DNA of 64,000 nucleotides from CBDIDH01 sp965277595 (lineage in GTDB: Bacteria > Planctomycetota > Planctomycetia > Isosphaerales > Isosphaeraceae): positions 2,232,001 to 2,296,000 of the forward strand of contig CBDIDH010000002.1 in assembly GCA_965277595.1 (NCBI GenBank), read 5' to 3'. A program made the translations under genes and the position numbers. The notes beneath the pieces were generated by a model. It was not told the DNA's origin and did no database searches. It was given only the letters and a program-made list of their open reading frames with translations. Position 1 is the stretch's first letter. Each line of letters begins with the position of its first letter. Shown one piece after another: positions 25,433-34,594 of the stretch.

Positions 25433-28323
25433 CCGTGGTCGGCGGGCAGGTCGTTGAAGCGGTCAACCTGTCCCGAGGGCCATCGGACCTCCACGCCTTT
25501 GACGCGATCCGCCGCGCCGAGGCCAAAATGCAGACGGGGATCGCTGGCCGATTGATAGCTTCCGCCGCCGGTTCGCCAGCGCCATTGTTGTTTGCCCCCG
25601 GCGACGTCGATCCGTACCCAGGCGCCGACGGCGTCGCGGTTTGACCTCGTTCCTTCGAGGAGGAACGAGACGAAGTGACCTGTCCTGGACTGGTTCTGAG
25701 CGTACCGGATCGGGTCTTTTTCGGCCACGATCAGGACATCAACGCGACCGTCCGAATCGAGGTCGCCCACCGCCAGGCCGCGCGCCACGGAAGGAATGGT
25801 CCAGGGGGGACCGGCGGCATCGGTCACGTCGGTAAGGCCGTCGGACTCGTTACCGATCAGGAGTTGCGACTTCATCGCGTACGGGTAGTCGGGCCGGTTG
25901 TCGATGACGTGTCCGCAGGCCGTGGCGAGGTCAAGCCGGCCGTCGTTGTTGACGTCGAGAAGGCAGACGCCAAAACCAAGGCGGAACCGGCTCGCGGCGG
26001 CGAGGCCGATCGAGGCGGTCTGGTCGCTGAAGGACAGGCCGCCGAGGTTCCGGTAAAAGGTGGTGGATTCGCCGTAAAAGTTGGTCACGAGCAGGTCGGG
26101 CAGGCCATCGCCGTCGAGGTCGCCGAGCGCCGTGCCCATGCCGGCCTGGTAAGCGCCTTCGGCATTGCTGGCCACGCCCGCCTCGGCGCCGATCTCTTCG
26201 AACTTGAGGCCGCCGAGGTTGTGAAAGAGGTAATTGGCGGTCGTGTCGTTGGCGACAAAGAGATCGACCCGGCCATCGCCGTCGAGATCGCCCGCGACGA
26301 CACCGAGGCCGCGGCCGTTCCTGTCAACAATTCCCGAGGATTCGGTGACGTCGACGAACTTGCCGCCGTCGTTGCGAAAGAGGTGATCGGAGAGCGCGGG
26401 GAAGGGGTTGGGCATGCAGTAGTCGTAGAGCCGGTTGGGGTCGGGGCGGTCGGCTGTCCGCACCCCTCGGGGGCAAAGCTGGGGATGATCGGCGTCCCAG
26501 GCGAGATAGTGGCAGACGTAGAGATCAAGGTCGCCATCACCGTCGAGGTCGGCGAAGGCGGCCGAGGTCGGCCAGTCGCGATCACCGCCGAGTCCGTAGG
26601 CCGACGTCACGTCTTCGAACGTGCCGTTGCCCCGGTTCCGATAGAGCGCATAGGATCGCCAGCGCGTGATAAAAAGATCAGGATGACCGTCGTTGTCGAC
26701 GTCGCCCACGGCGACACCGTGGCCGTAACCGCCGGGCATCGCTCCGATGCCCGATGGGCGGGTGACGTCTCCAAAGACGCCCTTGCCTTGATTGCGGAAG
26801 AGCCGGTCGCCGTTCGCGATCGGTCCAGGCGGCGGAGGGAACGGGCCTCCCTGGACGCAGTAAACATCGAACAGGCCGTCGCCGTCATAATCGAGGATCG
26901 CGACACCGCCGGAGGTTGTCTCGGGAAGCTGGCGGAGCGGGGATCGGCCATTCTCGAAGATGAACCGAAGGCCCGAGCGGTCCGCCCCGTCGCGGAAGGT
27001 CGGCACTGCCACCCTGGGCAATGACGTAGACGATGTCTCGGCCAAGGATATCGTCGACTGGTCGCCGGACCGGATGCCGAACCGGCTCACCAGGGTTTTC
27101 CTGACGCTTTTCTCGACGCCTTGAGGAGCGGGGGTCGGCTCGGATCGGAGCCGGGCGAGGGCCTCGGCGGGCGCGGGGTCTTCGGGATGGGAACGACCGG
27201 CGAGCGTCCACCAGCCAAGCGCATCGAACGACCGCCCGGTGGCTTCCGAGAGCCGGGCCAGGTCGGCGAAGCCTCCCGAGGGAGCCGCGTGTTCGAGGAG
27301 CCGAAGCAAACGCTCCTTGGCGCGGTCGACCTCGGATTTCCGGCTCCGGTAGGTTCTGGCCTCGTCCGCGCGGCCATCTTCCCAGGCGATGGAGGCGAGC
27401 CGCTCAAGGGCTCGGGTGTCGCCAGGGTCCAGGAGGATGAGCCGTTCGAGCGCGGCACGCTGGCCGGCGCGGTCGCCCCGGCGTTCGGCCAGCCAGGCGT
27501 GAACGGATTCAACCTCCGCCGGGCTCAGGGTATCGGCCTGGACGTGAGGGAGCGCCGAAAGGGCGTCGTTCACGTTGTTCGACGCCTGGGCGAGATCGAG
27601 CCGGGCGCGCCAGACGGCCGGGTCGTCGGGTCGTCGAGCCTGGCAGCGATCGAGCCAGCGGGCGGCGTCGGCGAAACGACCGGCCTGGGTGGCCAGGTTG
27701 GCCTTCGCCAGCCAGACCCTGTCATCGTCGGGGGCTTTCTTTCCCGCCTCGTCGACGTCGGCGGTCACGACGGAAAGCTGGGTCGTCGCGTTGTCGATCA
27801 TCCAGAGGTCGCGGAGTTCGGCCGAAGGCTGGGGGCTTCGGCGCCAGCCTTCGCGGACGACCCGCCGCATCGCGTCGCGCCGACCTTCCTGAAAGTACAA
27901 CTGCGAGAGCGCGTGGCGTAGCTCAACCTCGTCCGGGCCTTTCGCCTCGGGAAGCGCCCGTTCAAGGATGCATTCGGCGTCCGCGTAGCGGCCAAGGTCG
28001 CCGACGAGCGTTTTCGTCGCCGCGACGGCCGCCTTCGCGGCAAAAGGGGAGGTCGATCGGACGCGAGCCCAGGCCGAGACAGCGGCCTCATGGTGGCCCG
28101 TGGCCTGCTCGCAGAGACCGAGCAGATAGGCGGCCTCGCCGTCGCCTTCGGAAAGGGATTTCAGGCGAGGTCGAGCCTCGGCGTAGTGGCCGTGGAGAAC
28201 CTCGGTCCGTGCCCGGTCGAGATCGATCTGAGCCTTCCAATCCGCGATGACCCACGAGCCCGCCAGGCCCAGAAGAATGAGGGCCGGACCGAAAATGGCG
28301 ACGAGCAGCCAGCGACGAGGCAT
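25357..28323 (-). CDS. TPR + FG-GAP/VCBS + ASPIC/UnbV exported protein
   Basis: 988 residues, ATG 28323 with GGAG 8 nt upstream. A membrane anchor (residues 5-27) is followed by TPR-like helical pairs (about 35-330; AAYLLGLCEQATGHHEAAVSAW is typical). From about 425 come repeated Ca-binding FG-GAP/VCBS blades with loops such as DYDGDGLFD, DVDNDGHPD, DLDGDGDLD, DLDGDGRVD and DVNNDGRLD. The C-terminus (about 895-970) is the ASPIC/UnbV domain (VEVRWPSGQVD). This is the CRTAC1-like family that is expanded in planctomycetes, thought to be outside the cytoplasm; the biological role is unknown. The end overlaps the esterase gene on the other strand. Confidence 0.88.
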   Translation of the reverse strand: MPRRWLLVAIFGPALILLGLAGSWVIADWKAQIDLDRARTEVLHGHYAEARPRLKSLSEGDGEAAYLLGLCEQATGHHEAAVSAWARVRSTSPFAAKAAVAATKTLVGDLGRYADAECILERALPEAKGPDEVELRHALSQLYFQEGRRDAMRRVVREGWRRSPQPSAELRDLWMIDNATTQLSVVTADVDEAGKKAPDDDRVWLAKANLATQAGRFADAARWLDRCQARRPDDPAVWRARLDLAQASNNVNDALSALPHVQADTLSPAEVESVHAWLAERRGDRAGQRAALERLILLDPGDTRALERLASIAWEDGRADEARTYRSRKSEVDRAKERLLRLLEHAAPSGGFADLARLSEATGRSFDALGWWTLAGRSHPEDPAPAEALARLRSEPTPAPQGVEKSVRKTLVSRFGIRSGDQSTISLAETSSTSLPRVAVPTFRDGADRSGLRFIFENGRSPLRQLPETTSGGVAILDYDGDGLFDVYCVQGGPFPPPPGPIANGDRLFRNQGKGVFGDVTRPSGIGAMPGGYGHGVAVGDVDNDGHPDLFITRWRSYALYRNRGNGTFEDVTSAYGLGGDRDWPTSAAFADLDGDGDLDLYVCHYLAWDADHPQLCPRGVRTADRPDPNRLYDYCMPNPFPALSDHLFRNDGGKFVDVTESSGIVDRNGRGLGVVAGDLDGDGRVDLFVANDTTANYLFHNLGGLKFEEIGAEAGVASNAEGAYQAGMGTALGDLDGDGLPDLLVTNFYGESTTFYRNLGGLSFSDQTASIGLAAASRFRLGFGVCLLDVNNDGRLDLATACGHVIDNRPDYPYAMKSQLLIGNESDGLTDVTDAAGPPWTIPSVARGLAVGDLDSDGRVDVLIVAEKDPIRYAQNQSRTGHFVSFLLEGTRSNRDAVGAWVRIDVAGGKQQWRWRTGGGSYQSASDPRLHFGLGAADRVKGVEVRWPSGQVDRFNDLPADHGYRLREGDSVARPIGAETGPGRDPS

Positions 28324-28377
28324 CGATCACTCCGAGCGGGGCCGACGAGCCTGGGCGGATCTCGTCGGCCCGTCGAC

Positions 28378-28629
28378 TCATTTTTTGTTCATATGCTTCA
28401 TCCGTTCCATCGCGTCCTGGCCACCCGCCGGGCCATTGGACGAGGCGGCGGGTTTCTGGGCGCCCATCTCGCTTTTCATCCTGTCCATGGCTTCCTTGCC
28501 GGTGTTGGGGTCTTTCGCCGCCGTTTCCGTGGCGGCCCCAGAACCCGTCGCGGTATCGCCGCTACCACAGCCGCCAATCAGGCCGCAAGACAGGACGGCC
28601 GCACCGAACCCCAGGCAAACGCGTCGCAT
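28378..28629 (-). CDS. Small lipoprotein with a duplicated motif
   Basis: 83 residues from ATG 28629 (GGGAG 7-11 nt upstream); the longer frame lacks a signal. The signal peptide ends in a lipobox-like I-G-G-C with Cys21. The mature part is Ala/Gly/Thr-rich and contains two copies of one short element, GKEAMDRMKSEM (44-55) and GQDAMERMKHM (70-80), ending in Lys. Each copy could form a short amphipathic helix. It sits between the DUF1559 gene and the TPR-VCBS gene, 54 bp from the latter, on the same strand. Not recognised as a named family. Confidence 0.6.
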   Translation of the reverse strand: MRRVCLGFGAAVLSCGLIGGCGSGDTATGSGAATETAAKDPNTGKEAMDRMKSEMGAQKPAASSNGPAGGQDAMERMKHMNKK

Positions 28630-28652
28630 CAGTCGCTCCCAAGAAAGTCGAG

Positions 28653-28683
28653 GGGGCCTCACCGATCGTGATCGTGAAGCCCC
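28653..28683 (-). terminator. Hairpin after the DUF1559 gene
   Basis: Stem GGGGC-C-TCAC (28653-28662) pairing with GTGA-A-GCCCC (28674-28683), one mismatch, followed on the minus strand by a T-rich CTTTCTT. It lies 114 bp past the DUF1559 stop and before the lipoprotein gene. Confidence 0.45.
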
Positions 28684-28796
28684 ACCATTCGTCCTTAACA
28701 AACAAGAAACCGGGCGAGGCGGCCCCAAGGGCCAACTCACCTCGGCTTCGACTTCCCATTCACGAATCAACCCGCGATCGAAGACGAGCGGCCAGC

Positions 28797-29849
28797 TCAG
28801 TACGAGCTGGCGTCGATGACCTCATTGCCGGCACGGGTGCCGAGGGCCCACCAGGTCGGGATCGAGATCGAGGACTTGACGAACTTGACCGAGCCATCGC
28901 AGAAGCCGACGTTCACGCCACCCGTGTGATTGCTGCTGGCGGTCAGCGAGTCGGTCTGCGAGCCCACGGAACCGGTTCCGCTCGCGCCGCAAACATAGCC
29001 GTTGGGCGCGTTGATGTGGTTATAGGAGTTCCAGCGCAGCGTTCCCGAGTGAGTGCCGGCCCAGTTGGCACCGGTCCACTGGTTGTTGCCCGAGGCGGTT
29101 CCGTTCGTCAGGCCCTTGCAGGCCGCGACAAGCGCGGCGGACTGCGTGGTATTGCTGACGTCGGCGCTCACGCTCACGCTGGTTGAGTAGAATCCACGGT
29201 TGCCCCCCGGGATGCCTGGGGTCACGGCGATGTTGTTCGAGATTAACATCTCGCTGAAACAGGCGGTATTCGAAGTTCCGTCAACAACCGACTGGAGGCC
29301 GATCGTCGAGGGATTGCCCGGGGCACCGTTCGAACCGGCCGCGTCCGATCGCATCGGAATGATCACGCCGTTGAACGACATGTAATCGGCCGGGCCGCCG
29401 ATGTTGGCGTGGTAGTTCGTCCACGAGGTCGAAAGCCAGGGGCCGGTCGTGATGCTCTCCGACGGGCAGATCAGGCCATTGACCTTGGTCGCCGTGACCG
29501 TCGCCTGGTTGGGGGGCTGACCCGAACCCCAGGAGAAGTTCGCGGCATTGTACAGCGCCTGCTGTTCCACGAACGGCAGCAGGAAGACGGCCCAACCAAG
29601 CGGCCAGTCAAACCCGTTCGAGTTACCGGTCGGATAGTTCGTGTACAGCGGTGGCAACGCGTTCGTCGATGAGATGTAATTCTGAACGCCCAGGCCCAGT
29701 TGCTTGAGGTTGTTTACGCACTGAGCACGACGCGCTGCCTCGCGCGCGGCCTGAACCGCCGGCAAGAGCAGGGCGATGAGCACCGCGATGATCGCGATGA
29801 CCACCAGTAGCTCGATCAAGGTGAAGCCGCCACGACTTCGAAGCCGCAT
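28797..29849 (-). CDS. DUF1559 pseudopilin-like protein
   Basis: 350 residues from ATG 29849 (GGGGG 7 nt upstream). The type IV prepilin start is textbook: short basic leader, then GFTLIELLVVIAIIAVL with Glu at +5, and a hydrophobic helix up to LLPAVQAARE. The body is DUF1559 (SBP_bac_10) and the C-terminal motif H-T-G-G-V-N-V-G-F-C-D-G (H-x9-DG) is present. This family is present in dozens of copies in planctomycetes and only a few other phyla. It is presumably cleaved by a prepilin peptidase and assembled in, or secreted by, a type II/IV-like system; its exact function is not known. Confidence 0.95.
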   Translation of the reverse strand: MRLRSRGGFTLIELLVVIAIIAVLIALLLPAVQAAREAARRAQCVNNLKQLGLGVQNYISSTNALPPLYTNYPTGNSNGFDWPLGWAVFLLPFVEQQALYNAANFSWGSGQPPNQATVTATKVNGLICPSESITTGPWLSTSWTNYHANIGGPADYMSFNGVIIPMRSDAAGSNGAPGNPSTIGLQSVVDGTSNTACFSEMLISNNIAVTPGIPGGNRGFYSTSVSVSADVSNTTQSAALVAACKGLTNGTASGNNQWTGANWAGTHSGTLRWNSYNHINAPNGYVCGASGTGSVGSQTDSLTASSNHTGGVNVGFCDGSVKFVKSSISIPTWWALGTRAGNEVIDASSY

Positions 29850-30273
29850 GATGACCCCCAAGGAAAACAATGAGAAAGATGCCGTGAATCGCCACGATTA
29901 CCGCAGGCTGCACGATCGTCGAGGTCTTGACAGACTCTTCAAGGACGGAGAAAGAGCCGCCAAGGTGACGCACACTGTTGAGACCGAACGTTGACTCTGC
30001 CTCGCAAGCATTGAGCCAGCGAATCAAATCTGGGGGGATTTTCAGAAAAAATGATCGCGAGATGAAGACCGTCTCAAGTTTAAGTGATCGCGGTCAGGTG
30101 TCAATGACTTAGTTCACGCACGACCAGAAACACGTTCTTCACTCATTTATGCGACGATCAATGCGTGCTCGCCTTCATCAAATCGAATTTCTGTACTCTG
30201 ACATCGTTTTGTCTTGATGACATCGTGCCATAAGACGTGAAAGTAGGCGGTCAAACTCAGAATCAAGGAAAAA
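29850..30273. other. AT-richer intergenic region upstream of the pseudopilin gene
   Basis: 424 bp without a gene; it is clearly less GC-rich than the surroundings, above all 30040-30270. It holds a sigma54-like element (30004-30018, minus strand) and a 9-bp direct repeat TGACATCGT at 30199-30207 and 30218-30226. It is the expected control region of the DUF1559 gene. Confidence 0.5.
30004..30018 (-). promoter_or_regulatory. Candidate sigma54 (-24/-12) element for DUF1559 gene
   Basis: On the minus strand TGGC-N7-TTGC (30018 to 30004) keeps the invariant GG and GC at the required spacing and the flanking CGC-T. Transcription would begin near 29992, about 140 nt before ATG 29849. Pilin genes are often sigma54-dependent, which fits, but one short match is weak evidence. 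Confidence 0.3.
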
Positions 30274-31347
30274 TTAAGCCGCCTGTCGGGATCGCGGGCA
30301 AGGGCGCATCCACCAGCGGCTCGGTCCTCGTGGCTTCAGGGTTTTGAAGGTGGAGAACCACTGGAAGGTGTCGGCAAGCGATTTTTGAACCGATCGGCTG
30401 GTGTAGCCGAGTTCCTGGCGCGCCCGGTCCGATCGGTAGAACCAGTGATAGCGGTTCAGTCGGGCGTGCTGGAGGGCGGGATAGGGGTGGCGGCGGGTCA
30501 GGAACGAGCGAAATTCGCTACAACCGGCCAGTGCGGTCAGGCCCCAGTAAGGCAGGATCGGCGTGGCGCGGGGCTGGAAGCCGACGACCTCGGCCAGCGC
30601 AGTCATGAAGGCGGTAAAGGTCAGGTTCTCGCCGCCGAGGATGTATCGTCGGCCCGACTGTCCGCGCTCGGCGGCCAGAAGATGACCGCGGGCCACGTCG
30701 CGGACGTCGACCAGGTTTACCCCGCCCGGGGGGGCGACGGGAAGCATGCCTCGCCAGTATCGGACACAAAACCGGCCCATCACGGAACGCTCGAAGTCGT
30801 CGGGCCCGATGAGATAGCCGGGGTTCGTCACCACCACGTCGCGCCCCGCCCCGGCCCGTTCCAGCGCCTGCTGTTCGGCCGACCGCTTGGCGTGGACGTA
30901 ATCCATTTTGAGGTCATCAAGCGCGAACGGGCTTTCCTCATCAAGCAAATCCTGATCGCGCGAGGCACCCACGGTCACGACGCTCGACGTGACGACGATC
31001 CTGGCGGTTTTCGGGGCGATCTCCAGGATGTTCTTCGTGCCGACGGCGTGGACGTCGCGCATCCGTTGCAGCGCGGGACCCCAGACGGCCACGACTCCCG
31101 CCGCGTGAAAGACAACGTCGCAGCCGCAGAGCGCATGGCGAACCAGCCAGGGGTCGCGGACGTCTCCCCAGATCAGGCGGACTCTCGGGTCGCGCTCCAG
31201 CGGGTGCGGCCCTCGCGGTTTCAACGCCAGAACGCGAACCTCGGCCCCGGAGTTGACCAGGCATCGCACAATCTGATAGCCAAGCAGGCCGGTCCCTCCG
31301 GTCACGCAGACCTGCTTGCCCATCCAGTCGCTTCGATCGAGATCCAT
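30274..31347 (-). CDS. NAD-dependent epimerase/dehydratase (HpnA-like extended SDR)
   Basis: 357 residues, ATG 31347 with a full GGAGGT 6-11 nt upstream. Rossmann start VCVTGGTGLLGYQIV (residues 13-27, G-x2-G-x2-G), DVRDP near 62, HAAG near 81, the Ser of TSSVVTVGA near 119-121, and active-site Y-V-H-A-K near 149-153. The overall form (NPGYLIGPDD, NLVDVRDVARGHLLA) is that of dihydroflavonol reductase/HpnA-type sugar epimerases linked to hopanoid or glycolipid synthesis. The substrate cannot be told from sequence alone and no hpn cluster is nearby. The last 25 residues (Arg/Pro-rich) are atypical. Confidence 0.85.
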   Translation of the reverse strand: MDLDRSDWMGKQVCVTGGTGLLGYQIVRCLVNSGAEVRVLALKPRGPHPLERDPRVRLIWGDVRDPWLVRHALCGCDVVFHAAGVVAVWGPALQRMRDVHAVGTKNILEIAPKTARIVVTSSVVTVGASRDQDLLDEESPFALDDLKMDYVHAKRSAEQQALERAGAGRDVVVTNPGYLIGPDDFERSVMGRFCVRYWRGMLPVAPPGGVNLVDVRDVARGHLLAAERGQSGRRYILGGENLTFTAFMTALAEVVGFQPRATPILPYWGLTALAGCSEFRSFLTRRHPYPALQHARLNRYHWFYRSDRARQELGYTSRSVQKSLADTFQWFSTFKTLKPRGPSRWWMRPCPRSRQAA

Positions 31348-31459
31348 CGAGAACCTCCGGCGCCCGGCCGACTCGCTTGGCCGTAGCCAACGATATCGGA
31401 CGCGGCTCGCCGGATTGTTGACGCCGATTCACCTTGACCCCGTTCATTCCTTCGAAATG

Positions 31460-31488
31460 CCAACCGCCGGCTCGGGGCCGGCGGTTGG
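31460..31488 (-). terminator. Strong hairpin after the GT87 gene
   Basis: A perfect 12-bp stem, CCAACCGCCGGC (31460-31471) with GCCGGCGGTTGG (31477-31488), and a 5-nt loop, 45 bp beyond the GT87 stop. The following T-run is only three bases, so it may be a terminator or a processing/stability hairpin. Confidence 0.55.
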
Positions 31489-31533
31489 TCCTGTCACTTC
31501 AAGAAGATGAAAAGAAACCGAGAGCGCCCCTGC

Positions 31534-32907
31534 TCACCAGGGCGGAAAGGACTTTCGGCGGATGTCCAGAAAGTGAGGCGCCGGGATGATTCGAGTCATG
31601 CCTCGCGGTTTGGGACCCCCCGGCGGCATCGGCGCGAGATCGCGACGAGCCCAGACGCGCCAGGCGGTGACCGAATAGAGCAGCATGGCCGCCCAGAGGA
31701 ACATGCCATACCCTTGCGCGATCTTGTGCCCCTGATGATGCGCGAAGAGTCCGCCCAGCTCGGCCGAGGTTGTGGCCATCAGCAAGACCGACCCCCACAT
31801 CGACAATGCCAGGCCGACGCGTTTCCAGGTCGGCAGGCCCCCGAAGGCGAACTCGGCCATTAAATACGTATAGGGAAGCAGCAAGGTCACGAAATGGTGC
31901 TTCCAGCTTCGTTCAGAGAGAAAAAGCATCGTCAGGACGACCAGCGCGAACTCGCCGAGCAACCTCGGGTCGTCCCGGCGGTCGGTCTTCGTCCGGCAGA
32001 CCAGGGCGAGCATGGCCACGAACCCGACCGAGATTCCCTTGACCAGAAGACCAACCATCCTTGGTGACCACGCCACCAGGTTCAAGGCGCGATGAACGTC
32101 GTAACGCCCCTCGCCGGTCTTCGTCGCGGTCAAGAGGCGCGTCAAGACGCCGACCATCGACTGGTTGATCTCTTGCGGGCTGCTCGCGTTGCTCGTCAGG
32201 AAGGGGCTGAGCATCCGATGCCACCACGTTCCGAGACACTCGGCATTAAAGGTCGGGCCGATGATCAGGCTGGGGACGATCAGCAGGAAAATCCCCATGC
32301 CCAGCAAGGTCGCCCCGACGACGCGCCACGACCCCTTGAAGACGAAGTAAACGACAAAGAGCGCGGGGGTGACCTTGTACGCGATCGAGAGGGCCAGGAT
32401 CAGGCCCGCGAGGACGTCGTATCCACGCCGCCAGGCTTCGAGCGCGGCAACCACGAGAAAGAGGATCAAGAGGTTGTTGTTGCCGTGATGGAGGTCGCTC
32501 AAAATCGGCCGCAGGGCGAAGAACATCACCCCCGCCTGAAACCACGAAGGTAAGGGGCGGTCGGCCGGTTTGACGATCCGAAAGCAGATCAAAATCGAGG
32601 CGGCGGTGAGTGCCAGCTTGAAGGCAAACCAGGTCAATGCGCCGGTGACGGGCGGAAGCTGCATGAAGGGGGTCAAGGAAATCGGCATGATCGGCGGGTT
32701 GGGGAAGTACCGCGTTTCATAGATATTCACCCCCTGCCAGAACTGGAGCACCTGGGGCCGCCAGCGAATGAACGCGCTGCGGTCGTCGGTCGCCTTGCCC
32801 CACTGGGCATAGGCGGCGGCGAGGGCGATCAGTCCAGCGCCGGCCCAGGTGGCCCGCCGGAAGTGACGATCGAAATCGAGGACCTTCCCTGGGGCGGCGT
32901 CTGCCAC
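31534..32907 (-). CDS. GT87-family polyprenyl-phosphate-dependent glycosyltransferase
   Basis: 457 residues from GTG 32907, chosen because AAGGTGA (a good match to the anti-SD) lies about 5 nt upstream; a GTG three codons earlier is the alternative. About ten membrane helices. The pattern GVNIYETRYFPNPPIMP in the first loop, FALRPILSDLHHGNNNLLI in the middle and SIAYKVTPALFVVYF matches DUF2029/GT87 mannosyl- or arabinosyltransferases, where acidic and Asn residues of the external loops act on polyprenyl-phospho-sugars. It would add a sugar to an envelope glycolipid or polymer outside the inner membrane. It is divergent from a second glycosyltransferase gene. Confidence 0.82.
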   Translation of the reverse strand: MADAAPGKVLDFDRHFRRATWAGAGLIALAAAYAQWGKATDDRSAFIRWRPQVLQFWQGVNIYETRYFPNPPIMPISLTPFMQLPPVTGALTWFAFKLALTAASILICFRIVKPADRPLPSWFQAGVMFFALRPILSDLHHGNNNLLILFLVVAALEAWRRGYDVLAGLILALSIAYKVTPALFVVYFVFKGSWRVVGATLLGMGIFLLIVPSLIIGPTFNAECLGTWWHRMLSPFLTSNASSPQEINQSMVGVLTRLLTATKTGEGRYDVHRALNLVAWSPRMVGLLVKGISVGFVAMLALVCRTKTDRRDDPRLLGEFALVVLTMLFLSERSWKHHFVTLLLPYTYLMAEFAFGGLPTWKRVGLALSMWGSVLLMATTSAELGGLFAHHQGHKIAQGYGMFLWAAMLLYSVTAWRVWARRDLAPMPPGGPKPRGMTRIIPAPHFLDIRRKSFPPW

Positions 32908-33205
32908 AAGTCTCACCTTCCGTGGAGGTTGTGTTTGGCCCTGATCGGGGGGAAGGGCCTCGTCGCCGGCTCGATGACGGGCCGGAAACGATGAAGTTCG
33001 ATGGTCTTCCCTGTCCGACGTTGTCTGACCTTGATCCTCGACCTTTACCGTTGTCGGCGGGTCGTCCGTTGACGATCAGCCTCTTCGTCATACTACGAAT
33101 CGTGTTTTTCGTCAGGACCGGTTGAGAAAAATTGAGGGGTCTTGCCTGGTGTCGAAGCGCCGGGTTATCCTCGCCCTCCCGATCCATCTTGAAGAGGGGA
33201 AGGCG

Positions 33206-34333
33206 ATGAGCGAGCGCGGCGGACTGGTGGTCTACGTGACCAGTCACGGGTTCGGGCATCTCAACCGCGCCGTGGCGGTGATTAACCGGATCGCGGCGGA
33301 CGTCCCCGTGACGATCCGGTCGCACCCGAACCTCTTTGACCACTGGCGCGAACGGCTCCGCCGCCCGGCCGCGATCGAGGCGGGTCTGCCCGACGCCGGG
33401 GCCGTGAACCCGCCTGGCGACAGTGCCTCGACCGATGGCGTCGCCACGCTGGAGGTCGCCCGTCGGGTTCACGCCGAGGCTCTTGGCCGGATCGACGAGG
33501 AGGCGCAAAGGCTCCGCGACGGCAAGGCGGCGGCCGTGCTGTGTGATGCGCCGTACCTCCCCTTGATCGCCGCTCGCCGAGCATTCGTCCCTGGCTTCGT
33601 TTTGGCGAACTTCACCTGGGCCGACATTTACGCGCCCCACGCCAAACGGATCGGCGCCGAGGCGGTCGCCTTTGTTGCCGAGGTCCGCCGGGGCTATCGA
33701 CAGGCCGTGGCCCTCTTCCGCGCCGAGCCTGCCTTGCGGATGGCCGATTTCGATCGCGACAAGGTCATCGAGGTCGGCATGGTCGTGACCCCCGGCCGCG
33801 ACCGTCGCGTCGAACTTCGAAACCTTCTGGGCCTCGATGCGAAGGCGAAGCTTGTTTACTGCTATATCGGCCGATATGGCCAGGCGGACATCGGCTGGGA
33901 TCGTCTCGCGGCGCTGGGGTCGCAGGGAATTCACATTGTCGGGTTTCACCCGGCGCCTGTTGGTCCGCTGCCGAATCTTCATGTCGTCCCCGTCGAGGAA
34001 TGGAACGGGGCCGACCTCGCCGCGTCAACCGATGTGATCGTGGCCAAGGCCGGTTACGGCACCGCCTGCGAGGCGATGGCCTCGGGCACGCCGATCATCT
34101 ATCCCTCCCGCGCCGGGTTCGCCGAGCATCGGGCTCTTGATCGCGCGCTTCGCGCCTGGGGCGGTGGATTGCCCACCTCGGCTCGCGACTTCGCCTCGAT
34201 GAACATCCGCCGATTGCTTGACCGCGCCTTCTCGATCGATCCTGGTCCCCCTCCCTTTCCCGCCGACGGTGCCGCCCGGGTTGCCGAACGTCTAACAGAG
34301 ACCTGTCGATCGTCGCCCTTGAGCCGTCGATGA
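33206..34333 (+). CDS. GT-B fold glycosyltransferase-like protein
   Basis: 375 residues from ATG 33206 with GGGGAAGG 4-11 nt upstream. The N-terminus, VVYVTSHGFGHLNRAVAVI, is the G-x-G-H-x-x-R loop of GT-B enzymes and closely resembles the N-terminal domain of plant L-arabinokinase-like proteins. The second Rossmann domain has YCYIGRYG (about 215) and the donor-binding segment DVIVAKAGYGTACEAMASGTPIIYPSR (about 276-302). No GHMP kinase domain follows, so this is the transferase half alone. Donor and acceptor are unknown; the neighbouring GT87 gene points to envelope glycoconjugates. Confidence 0.78.
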   Translation: MSERGGLVVYVTSHGFGHLNRAVAVINRIAADVPVTIRSHPNLFDHWRERLRRPAAIEAGLPDAGAVNPPGDSASTDGVATLEVARRVHAEALGRIDEEAQRLRDGKAAAVLCDAPYLPLIAARRAFVPGFVLANFTWADIYAPHAKRIGAEAVAFVAEVRRGYRQAVALFRAEPALRMADFDRDKVIEVGMVVTPGRDRRVELRNLLGLDAKAKLVYCYIGRYGQADIGWDRLAALGSQGIHIVGFHPAPVGPLPNLHVVPVEEWNGADLAASTDVIVAKAGYGTACEAMASGTPIIYPSRAGFAEHRALDRALRAWGGGLPTSARDFASMNIRRLLDRAFSIDPGPPPFPADGAARVAERLTETCRSSPLSRR

Positions 34334-34364
34334 TCGAGGCGGCGAGGCGGTTTCCTTTTTGGGA

Positions 34365-34456
34365 ATGACCGATGACCGATGACCGAGAAAAAATGAGAAA
34401 GCAGGAAGCGAGGCAAGAGCCTTACAGATCTTCTTCAGTCCTTGGTCATTGGTCAT
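34365..34456. repeat. GATGACC palindromic repeat, copy C
   Basis: Left arm 34365-34387 (three heptamers ATGACCG) and right arm 34437-34456 with TCCTTGGTCATTGGTCAT; 49-nt spacer. Right arm partly diverged. It lies between two plus-strand genes. Confidence 0.75.
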
Positions 34457-34594
34457 GAATTGCATCGAAATCGTCCCCGATCGGCGTGGTCTCGGTTCTT
34501 CTTTTCGGCGGCCGTTGGGGTATCATGCGGCGTCAAGGCTCGCTTCGGTGTCGGCGAGGGCAGCTTGGAGAGAAATCGCGCGGAAGGGTTCAGA

